Shown: positions 7,758 to 16,100 of the stretch, piece by piece
Layout of the letters: every line of letters begins with the position of its first letter
Position numbering within the stretch: the first letter of the stretch is position 1
Source of the DNA: Nocardioides aromaticivorans
Lineage (GTDB): Bacteria; Actinomycetota; Actinomycetes; Propionibacteriales; Nocardioidaceae
Length of the DNA stretch: 64,000 nt
Assembly: GCF_013408525.1 (NCBI RefSeq)
Contig: NZ_JACBZM010000001.1
Coordinates: 3,844,001-3,908,000 of the forward strand
Reading direction: 5' to 3'
Notes under the pieces: model-generated
What the model was told of the DNA's origin: nothing
Seen by the model: only the letters and a program-made list of their open reading frames with translations
Databases searched by the model: none
Program-made: the position numbers and the translations under genes

Positions 7758-10700
7758 TCAACAGGTGGTGGCGTCGACCCGCCGGACCGAGCAGCTGTCC
7801 GCAGGTAGGACGTGCTGCACACCCCAGGCACCAACTGCGGTGAACGGTCGCCGGGCGTCGCCGTACACGTAGTCGCCGGGTTCGCCACCACCTGCGCCCC
7901 CGACCACGTCGAGGTCGAAGGTCTCCCACGCACCGAGCCCCTGGGCGGACATCCAGTTGGAGTACCGGATGGTCCGGTCCTGCGGCCAGTACAGGCCGCC
8001 CAGGGTGAAGACGTGGCTGTTCTCGCTGCCGGGCGCCAGGAGGACGTGCACCGTCGTCGGCTCGCCCGCATAGGCGGTCAGCGTCGGGACGTCGCCGGCG
8101 CCGGCGAAGGCACCGGGTCCGTCGCCCGCGGGCGCGGCCCGGTAGCCCAGGAGCGTCCGTCCGGCATCGGCGTCCGTCGGGTACGGCATCTGGTCGCGCC
8201 CGATCGCGATGTCGTCGTCGGCCAGGGTCACCGTGAAGTCGCGGTAGTTCGGGTGCGCCTGGCCCGGAGCCCGGACCAGCACCTGGCTGCCCAGGTCCTT
8301 CAGCGCGCCCGTCACCGGGTCGCGGAAGATCGTCGGCTGGCCGGCGACCGTGGACGCGGGTGCGACCACCACGGCGCCGTACAGGCCGTTCTTGAGGCTG
8401 GTCGCGTTGGCGAGGTCGCCGATCGCGGCGCTCCCGATCCGGTCGGTGGGCACGTAGTAGCGGTAGGTGCGGGTGCCACCGGGGGCGACGTCCTGCTCGG
8501 GCGCGAACCCGACGTCCACGCCGCCCGACCCGGCCTCGCGGTCGAGCTTGCCCATGCCGAAGCCGACCGGCGTCAGCAGCCGGTTGCGCAGCGTGACCGT
8601 GACGCACTCGCCCGCGACGACGTGCATGACCAGCGGCTCGGGCTGCTTGGTGCGCTGGATGATCGCGTTGACGTCGACGGTCGGGACGTACGCCGTCCGC
8701 GACCCGTTGTAGACGTTGGACCGGTCGACGGCGGTCAGGTCGAAGGACCGGGCCGGTGCGCCCGCGGGACACGGGTTGCCCGGTGGCGCGTCGGGTGGCG
8801 CGCCGCCCGTGCTCGTCGGCTCCGTGTACGACGCCGTCGGGCTCGTCACGCCGGGCAGCGGCTGGAGCCCCGGGACCAGCCCGGGCAGGACCCGGACGAT
8901 GCCCCAGGCACCCTGCTGGGTGCGGGCCTCCATGCCGTTGGCGTAGAGGTAGTCGCCGGCCCGCAGCCGCATCGCGTCCGGCTTCCCGTTGAGGACCAGC
9001 GTGAACCGCTCGCTGATCCCGCCGTGGATCGCATCGATGAGGGTCCCGTTCGGCTGCCCGTCGGCGCTCTGCCGTGGCTCGAGCAGCGTCCGTGCGCCCA
9101 GGAAGTGGAGCGTGTCCAGGGTGGGGGAGACGCTGATCGTGCGGACGACGAGTGGGTCGTCGGGGTACAGCCTCGGCAACGGGGTGAGCGGGTCGCCGTA
9201 CGTCCAGGAGCTGAACTGGTGGGCCTTGTCGGGCCGGTCGGCCAGCGGGTTGGCGCGAAGGTTCAGCGTCGAGAAGGCGCTCTGGTCGTTGTCGTTGATG
9301 GTCCACAGCGCGAGCTCGCGGAAGCTGCCGTCGACCAGGCCGGGGGCCAGCGGGTTCGTCGTGTGGATGTCGACGAGCGTGCCGGAGTCGACGGGCTTCC
9401 CGGTGACCGGGTCGGTCCAGGTCGAGCCCTTCGGCTCGACGATGATCTGGCCGACGAGGCCGTGGCCCCAGCCGTGGATGCCGTCGACGTGGTCGTGCCA
9501 GAAGACGTTGTCGACCAGGGCGTCGGGGTACCACCTGCTCTGCAGGAACTCCGTGCCGGCGTACTCGCCGGCGGCGTGCGCGGAGGCCAGGCCGGTGGTC
9601 AGGCTGACGGTCCGCGTGCTCGTGTTGACCGAGCGGACCTGCCTGATCTCGATGCCCTCCGTGCCCTGACCGATCGCGATCCACTTCGTCGCCGCCTTGC
9701 CGTTGGCGTCGACGCCGGACAGCCCTGCGACCGAGGTGAGCGGGATGCTGGTCGCGCCCTTGAGGACGTTGCGGGCCAGCGTCGGCTCGACCTGCGTGTA
9801 GGGCCGCACGCTGTGCTCGTAGGCGAAGCCGGCGCTGACGCCGTCGGAGCCCTGGATGTCGAACTGCACGTGGTGGATGTGCATCGAGACCTTGGAGAAG
9901 CCGTCGAAGGTCGCGGCGTCGGGCACCTCGCTGTTGAGGGTGAGCGCGACGCAGTCGCCCTGGTTCGCGCGGATCGCCAGGGGCTCACCGCCGTCAGGTG
10001 AGGCCAGCAGCGCCTTCTTGTCCTTGGCCAGGACGAACACCTTGCCGTCCGGGTCGACCTCCGTCGGCGTGCGCCGGATCGGCTTGGCCACGGCGACCAC
10101 GTTGTAGGTGCGGGTGGTCCGCCCGGCCGGGCACAGGCCGTCCTTCCTGCGGGCCCACGGATCGGTCCCCAGAGCGCCGGCGGGGGCGGCGTCGGCGTTG
10201 CCGCCGAGGTACGGCGCACCCGTGTGCCCGTTGCCCGTGAACGGTGGTCTGCCCCCGATGTGCGTGCGCAGCAGGGGGTACGCCGGCCGGCCGTTCAGCG
10301 GGTTGAACAGGATCGTCGGCCGCCCGCCGACCACGTGGCCCTGGTCGACGAGGAGCAGGTTGGGCTGGCCAGGGACGACCTTCGGCGACTCGACGAAGTC
10401 GGTCGGGTCGGCCGGTGCCCCGAGGTAGACCGGGGCGGCCGAGGTACCGGCGACCTTCCAGTCCATGACGGTCGCGTCCTGGTTGTCCGCCGGGATGCCC
10501 GACGGGGGCAGCTGCGGCCGGATCCACGCGTCGAGGTTGTTCCTGGTGATCTTCGTGCCGCCGAACGTGCGTCCGATCAGGCCGGAGGAGTCGACGGCCG
10601 TCGGCGGCGCCGGGCGGTCGCCGAGGGGAACGAGGTCGGGCTGCAGGGTGTCGAAGACCCGCCACAGCGCCCACATGCCCGAGACGTAGTGCTTGGCGAT

Positions 10701-12383
10701 GTGGCAGTGGTAGAGGAAGTCGCCGGCGGACTGCTGCACGCCGCCGGCGCCGCCCTCGAGCTCGAGGTTGTAGGACTCGCCGGGGCCGACCGACTGCGAG
10801 TCGAGCCGCTGCGACGGCGACAGGGCGGTGGCGGGATCCTTCCGCAGGCCCGTGTCCGCGTAGTAGTACGACGGGTCGGAGACCGGGTTGAAGCGCCAGC
10901 GGTCACCGCCGCCGTGCAGGTGGAAGATGTGGAACTTCTCCGCCCCGGCGTGCATCAGCCGGATCTTGGTCGGGTCGGCCAGGTAGCCGCGCATCATCGG
11001 CGTCGACGGCTCGCCGAAGGTGTAGGAGCTGTAGGCGTGGCTCTTCTCCCGGGGGAAGGCCAGCAGCCGGTTGCGGAAGGACTCGCTGCGGTAGTTGAAC
11101 GCGAAGCTGCCCGGCCGGTAGGAGCCGGTCGTCCTGTCGACGAGGGGCACGGGGGTGCCGTCCTTCGCCGTCAGCTGCTCGTTGTCGTTGCCGATCTCGT
11201 GGTGCAGGATCGCCGCCTCGCGGAAGGCGCAGGTCGGCTGGGGACTGTCCATCTGGCACGGGACGTCCACCCCGCCGGGCTTGATGATCGCCTCCCACCC
11301 CGAGGCCAGGCGTTGCCCCGCGACGCTGGTGTTCCAGTACGTCGAGCCGGGCGGCTCGACCACCAGCGACCCGAACAGGCCGTGGTCGACCGCCGCGCGC
11401 ATGCCCGGGCCGGGGTGGATGTGGTGGCCGCCCTCTGCGCGACGGTCGTCCGGCACGGCGAACCGGTAGGTCACCGTGTCACCGGGGTCCGCCGCGGACG
11501 ACGGGTTGCCGCCGACCTGGTCGCCCGAGGAGCTCACCGCGAACTTCAGCCCGTCGATGTGCATGCCGACCGCTCCGCGCGAGGCGTGGTTGGTGAAGGT
11601 GATCGCCACGCAGTCGCCCTCGTTGGCCCGGATCACCAGCGGCTGGATCGGGTCGTCGCGCAGCCCGATGGAGACCTGCTGGCTCTGCTCCTGCTGCCGG
11701 ATCGCGGGGATCGCGTCCGTCAGGGCGTACATCACGCCGTCGGGGTCGTGGTCGCCGAACCGGTTGACCGGGATGTCGACGTCGATGGCGGTGACGTCGA
11801 AGGAGGTGTCCGTGGGCCCGCCGGCGAGGCAGTCCGGGGCGGCGCTCGCTGCCGGTGCCACGCTGGTGAGGGCGCAGGTCGTCAGCAGGGTGACGGCACC
11901 GGTGGCCAGGGCCAGTCCGGCCCGGACCCGCCGGGGCGAGAGCGCCCCGGCTGCCCGTCGTACCTGCTGGACGAGGGCGAGGAGCGGCAGCAGCACCACC
12001 AACCCCGTTGCGGCGTCCGCCAGGAGCGTCGCCGGACCGACGTCGCCGCCGGCCGAGGACGCGTGCAGCTGGGCGCCGGCCGCGACGGCCAGAGCCGCGG
12101 CCGGCGCGGTCAGGAGGAGCTCGGTGCGGCCGCCACGGGCCCGCGTCGCCGCGAGCAGCACCACGACCGCGGTCACGGTCGGCACCAGCGCGAAGCCGAC
12201 CATCGCGCCGAGCTGGAGCAGGAACCCGCCCGGGCCGGCGCCGTGCTCGACATGTCTCGCCGGCTCGAGGAGCGCGAGCCAGGCCGAGCCGGTCACGCAG
12301 CAGAGCAGGCCGGCCAGCAGGTCGGCGGCGATCGTGGCACCGGTGCGGGTGACGGTGGTGCGGGGAGCTGACTGACGGGACAT
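7758..12383 (-). CDS. Giant membrane-anchored multicopper oxidase (MnxG/ceruloplasmin-like)
   Basis: This 1541-residue protein has about five hydrophobic segments in residues 1-185 (for example VGFALVPTVTAVVVLLAA and GLVVLLPLLALV) that anchor it. Repeated cupredoxin domains follow. Copper motifs are clear: HHIHPGPG (about 318), HIFHLHGGG (HxxHxH, about 484), HCHIAKHYVSGM (HCHxxxHxxxxM with T1/T3 ligands, about 560), MHIHHVQFD (about 833) and HDHVDGIHGWGHG (about 961). A further cupredoxin block ends near SHVFTLGG (about 1456). The size and multi-domain layout resemble ceruloplasmin-type oxidases such as the Mn(II) oxidase MnxG rather than 500-residue laccases. Catalysis is predicted to face outwards and to couple substrate oxidation to reduction of O2 to water. 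It is co-transcribed with the His-tailed protein 18 bases upstream. Substrate (Mn, Fe or organic) is inference. Confidence 0.88.
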   Translation of the reverse strand: MSRQSAPRTTVTRTGATIAADLLAGLLCCVTGSAWLALLEPARHVEHGAGPGGFLLQLGAMVGFALVPTVTAVVVLLAATRARGGRTELLLTAPAAALAVAAGAQLHASSAGGDVGPATLLADAATGLVVLLPLLALVQQVRRAAGALSPRRVRAGLALATGAVTLLTTCALTSVAPAASAAPDCLAGGPTDTSFDVTAIDVDIPVNRFGDHDPDGVMYALTDAIPAIRQQEQSQQVSIGLRDDPIQPLVIRANEGDCVAITFTNHASRGAVGMHIDGLKFAVSSSGDQVGGNPSSAADPGDTVTYRFAVPDDRRAEGGHHIHPGPGMRAAVDHGLFGSLVVEPPGSTYWNTSVAGQRLASGWEAIIKPGGVDVPCQMDSPQPTCAFREAAILHHEIGNDNEQLTAKDGTPVPLVDRTTGSYRPGSFAFNYRSESFRNRLLAFPREKSHAYSSYTFGEPSTPMMRGYLADPTKIRLMHAGAEKFHIFHLHGGGDRWRFNPVSDPSYYYADTGLRKDPATALSPSQRLDSQSVGPGESYNLELEGGAGGVQQSAGDFLYHCHIAKHYVSGMWALWRVFDTLQPDLVPLGDRPAPPTAVDSSGLIGRTFGGTKITRNNLDAWIRPQLPPSGIPADNQDATVMDWKVAGTSAAPVYLGAPADPTDFVESPKVVPGQPNLLLVDQGHVVGGRPTILFNPLNGRPAYPLLRTHIGGRPPFTGNGHTGAPYLGGNADAAPAGALGTDPWARRKDGLCPAGRTTRTYNVVAVAKPIRRTPTEVDPDGKVFVLAKDKKALLASPDGGEPLAIRANQGDCVALTLNSEVPDAATFDGFSKVSMHIHHVQFDIQGSDGVSAGFAYEHSVRPYTQVEPTLARNVLKGATSIPLTSVAGLSGVDANGKAATKWIAIGQGTEGIEIRQVRSVNTSTRTVSLTTGLASAHAAGEYAGTEFLQSRWYPDALVDNVFWHDHVDGIHGWGHGLVGQIIVEPKGSTWTDPVTGKPVDSGTLVDIHTTNPLAPGLVDGSFRELALWTINDNDQSAFSTLNLRANPLADRPDKAHQFSSWTYGDPLTPLPRLYPDDPLVVRTISVSPTLDTLHFLGARTLLEPRQSADGQPNGTLIDAIHGGISERFTLVLNGKPDAMRLRAGDYLYANGMEARTQQGAWGIVRVLPGLVPGLQPLPGVTSPTASYTEPTSTGGAPPDAPPGNPCPAGAPARSFDLTAVDRSNVYNGSRTAYVPTVDVNAIIQRTKQPEPLVMHVVAGECVTVTLRNRLLTPVGFGMGKLDREAGSGGVDVGFAPEQDVAPGGTRTYRYYVPTDRIGSAAIGDLANATSLKNGLYGAVVVAPASTVAGQPTIFRDPVTGALKDLGSQVLVRAPGQAHPNYRDFTVTLADDDIAIGRDQMPYPTDADAGRTLLGYRAAPAGDGPGAFAGAGDVPTLTAYAGEPTTVHVLLAPGSENSHVFTLGGLYWPQDRTIRYSNWMSAQGLGAWETFDLDVVGGAGGGEPGDYVYGDARRPFTAVGAWGVQHVLPADSCSVRRVDATTC

Positions 12384-12401
12384 GGCTGGCCTCCTGGTGC
12401 G

Positions 12402-12998
12402 TCAGTGGTGGTGCTCGTCGTCGCCCGGAGTGGGCGCGGTGCGTCCCGAGGAGCCCGGGACGGCGGGGATGGCGACCGAGTGGTCCGAGGTGGCGGTGCC
12501 GAGGGACAGCCGGGCGTCGGTGCGCGGTACGACGAAGCTCACCGAGCCCTCGACCATCGCGTGGGGGGTGAGCGTGCCGGTGCCGAGCGAGCCGCTCGCC
12601 GGCACGATCGGCTTCGTCGAGCCGGCGGCGAACGCCCGCAGCTGCGACGGGTCGTAGGCGGCGGCACGGTCGCCCGCCGAGACCCGCAGCCACACCTGGA
12701 CCATCATCTGGTCCGCGGTGACCCAGCCCGAGATGTCGTGGCCCATGCCGCCCATGAGGTCGGTGCCGGCGACGCCGACCACCTCCTCCGCGGCGACCAC
12801 CTCGACCCGGGCGTCGCCCAGCTTCAGCGTGGGTGGCGCCTCGTGGCCGTGCGGGGACGCGGCGTGGTGGGCAGGGTCCAGGAGCGACAGGGCCCGCTGG
12901 CCGCCGTACACGGTGGCCGCGCAGAGCAGCACCACGAGCAGCAGGGTCCACCTGGTCGTCTCGCCGACGGGTGCGGGTCGCCGCACGGTCGTGTGCAT
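12402..12998 (-). CDS. Membrane-tethered His-rich partner of the multicopper oxidase
   Basis: This 198-residue protein has one TM near residues 15-35 (RWTLLLVVLLCAATVYGG). A His-containing linker follows (HHAASPHGHEAP), then a beta-rich extracytoplasmic domain (VEVVAAEEVVGVAG, MGGMGHDISGWV, SVSFVVPRTDARLSLG) and the tail DDEHHH. Abundant His and Met (MGGMGH, DQMMVQVW) suggest copper binding. The gene lies 18 bases upstream of the oxidase on the same strand, so the two form an operon. In Bacillus the Mn oxidase MnxG also needs small Cu-binding partners (MnxE/F) encoded beside it. The analogy is positional; I cannot show homology. ATG 12998 is used because upstream sequence in frame looks non-coding. 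Confidence 0.75.
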   Translation of the reverse strand: MHTTVRRPAPVGETTRWTLLLVVLLCAATVYGGQRALSLLDPAHHAASPHGHEAPPTLKLGDARVEVVAAEEVVGVAGTDLMGGMGHDISGWVTADQMMVQVWLRVSAGDRAAAYDPSQLRAFAAGSTKPIVPASGSLGTGTLTPHAMVEGSVSFVVPRTDARLSLGTATSDHSVAIPAVPGSSGRTAPTPGDDEHHH

Positions 12999-13060
12999 GC
13001 TCCGATCGTTCTCCGCCGCCCTTGCACGGATCTTGGAGGACGGCCCCGTCAGGGAGCGCA

Positions 13061-13093
13061 CGGATGCCCGTGGCCGTCGGCCACGGGCATCCG
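13061..13093 (-). terminator. Strong hairpin terminator downstream of peroxidase gene
   Basis: A perfect 15-bp stem, CGGATGCCCGTGGCC with GGCCACGGGCATCCG, closes a 3-base loop. It starts 23 bases beyond the peroxidase stop codon and ends 62 bases before the start of the His-rich partner gene. It therefore probably ends the peroxidase transcript and makes the oxidase operon a separate unit. Confidence 0.75.
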
Positions 13094-13116
13094 CTCCAAG
13101 GGGTGGTCGGTTCCTC

Positions 13117-16100
13117 CTACTGCGTCCTGAAGGTCCAGGCCACCGGGGCCAGGCGGTTGCCCGCGAGGTCACGGATGGCGTTGGTCAGGTTGACCCGGTA
13201 GGTCCTGCCGGGCAGGAGGTTCAGCACCGGGTTCAGCGTGGCGGTCCGGCCGTCCGCGCTCACCGTCACGACCGCTGCCACGCGGGTGTTGGTCGCGGTG
13301 TTGGTGAGGGTGAACGTCACGGGTGTCACGTTGAGCACCGGCTCGCTGAAGGTCACCACGGTGTTGGCGCCCAGGGCGACCCCGGTCGCTCCCGCCGCCG
13401 GCGACCTCGTGGAGACGGTCGGGGCGATCAGGTCGGGGACGGTCCGGAAGTTCCACGACGTGGTCGCCAGCGGGTTGCCCGCCAGGTCCCGGATCGCCGT
13501 GGCACCGCCGGTCAGGGTGACCGTGTACCGGGTGTTGTTGGCCAGCGCGGCATTCGGTGTCAGGGTCACGGTGTTGCCCGCCAGGTTCACCGTTGCCGGG
13601 ACGTTGACGCCGGTCACGGTGTTCCGCAGTCGGACCGTGGTGCCGTTGACACCCTGGACCGGCTCACTGAACGTGGCCGTCACGGTCGTCCCGATCGGGA
13701 CGTTCGTGGCGCCCGCTCCCGGGGTGCGTGCCGTGACGGTCGGTGCCGTCGTGTCGGCCAGGACCGTCACCGCGTTGGACGGAGCGCTGTTGGCGCCCGT
13801 GCCGACCGCGTTGATGGCCGCCACCCGCAGCCGAACCGAGGTGCCCGGGATCAGGCCCGTGACCGTCGCGCTGGTGGCGCTCGGGTTGTTCACGGTGGTG
13901 GTCCCGACCACGTTGTTGCCGGCGTCGATCGCCTGCACGCGGAACCCGGTGACCGGCGAGCCTCCGTCGTCGGCCGGGCCGGACCAGGTGACGCTGGCCG
14001 AGCCGACCCCCGCGGTCGCCGTACCGATCGTCGGAGCCCCCGGAGCGGTGTTCGCGGGGGTGACCCCGTTGGACTCCGCCGAGAAGGGGCTGGTGCCGAA
14101 GGCGCCCACCGCCCGCACCCGGAAGGTGTAGGTGGTGCCATTGGTCAGGCCGGTGACGTGGATGCTGCTGTCGGTCGACGGCGCGGTCCGCAGGGCTCCC
14201 TGCTGGACGCCGCCGCTGAGCACCTGGATCTCGAACGAGCTGGTCGGCTGGCCCGAGGCTGCAGCGGTCCAGGTGACGTCGGCGGAGGAAGGCCCGGCCG
14301 TGGCGGTCCCGATCGTGGGTGCGTCGGGTGCCGCCAGGACCACGATCTCCGTGGTGCCGTCGTCATTGGTGAACTGCAGGCGCTCGATGTTGCGCAGCGT
14401 GTCCTTCCCGTCGAGGACCTTCTGCGCGGCACCCCGCGCTCCGGTCTGCTCCACGATCACGTGGTCGCCCTCCGAGGTGATGGTGTAGCTCGACCTCGGG
14501 CCGCGGTACACCGCCGTGTCGACGGCCGGGGCCGGGTTGGCGCCCGAGCTGGCCGCGTCGTGGTCCCCGGCAGGAGCCGGGATCAGGAAGCGGACCGCCA
14601 CGAGCTGGCCCGGGTCCACGACTCCGGCGAACACGTCCTGCTGGAGCGTGTGGTTGCTGCCCGTGAGGTACGGGTGCTCCATCAGGTCGGTGCTGCCGAT
14701 GACCGGTCCGGTGCCGTCCACGTTGGCGTGGACGTCGATCCGGACGTTGAGCGAGCGGTCGCCGTCGATGATGTCGTCGGCGCCACGACCGGTGATCGTG
14801 TCGCTCCCGCCGCCACCGATGAGGATCTCGCCGTCACCCCAGACGTTGCCGCTGAGCGGGCAGGTGCCGGCTGCCGCGTCGGCGTTGAGGGACGCCGCCG
14901 GCGTCGTCCTGATGCTCGGGGGCACCAGGGCGTCCAGCCCGACGATCCGGTCCACACCGGCCTGGTCGAGCGCGTCGCAGCCGCTGAAGCCCGCGCCGCC
15001 CTGGGCCAGCGGGACATCGTCGGTGCCCTTGAGCACGTCGTTGAACGCCGATCCCGAGTTGCCCTCGACCTCCTGCCACCGGTCGCGGTTGACGACCACC
15101 TGGATCGGGACGCCGACCAGGTTGTTGTTGATCGACATGTCCTCGTCGGCTCCCACCGTGTCGTACTGGTGGAAGGCCCAGTCGAAGCCACCCGCGCCGG
15201 CGTTGCGGTCGATGGCCGCGTTCGCCGACATCAGGTCGTCGCCGCCCTCGGCGTCGTAGTCGTTCTCGCCGGGCTGGCCGATCATGATCTCGTTGCCGGG
15301 AGCGGTCTCGCCCGGGTCGTCGAAGAACGGCGCCCCGTGGTCACCCTGGAGGAGGTCCTGGCCGGTGCCGCCCTCCAGCCAGTCGTCGCCTCCGTCGCCG
15401 AACACGGCGTCGGCGCCCTGGCCGATGATCACGAAGTCGTCGCCGGGTCCGGCGAACTCCTCGTTGTCGTTGGCTCCACCGTTCATGAAGTCCTTGCCGT
15501 CGCCGCCCATCATGATGTCGTCCCCGATGCCTGCGTCGAGCGCATCGTTGCCGGGACCACCCTTCAGCGTGTCGGCACCGGAGAGGTCGGTGACGATGTC
15601 GTCGCCCTCGCCGCCGAGCGCCACGTCGTCGCCGCCGTTGCCCTCGATGACGTCACGGCCCTTGCCGCCCCAGAAGGTGTCGTTGTCGTTGCCGCCGAAG
15701 ACGCGGTCGACCCCGTCCGTTCCCTGGTAGACGGCCTGGCCGTTGATGCCCGACGGATCGACCGAGTTGAACTGCCGGTACTGGATGGTGCCGTCCGGCT
15801 TGCGGAGCAGCAGCAGCGACTCGTCGCAGTCGGGTGTCGACGGGTCGTCCGCGACCGTCGAGCCGAACTGCGTGAACCCGGCGGGAGTCCCCGCGAGGTG
15901 GGCGAGCTGGAACTTGCAGTCGGCGGTCGCGAAGGCGTCCGCCTTGAGGGTGTTGGTGTTGTCGGTGTTGCGCTGGATCAGCTCGGAGAACGAGTTGCCC
16001 TCGAGCTGGGTGCGCAGGTTCAGGCCGGGCGTGCGGGCCAGGTAGTAGAACCGGTCACCGTCCTGCAGCTTCTCCAGCTGGGTCTGGAACACGTAGTTGA

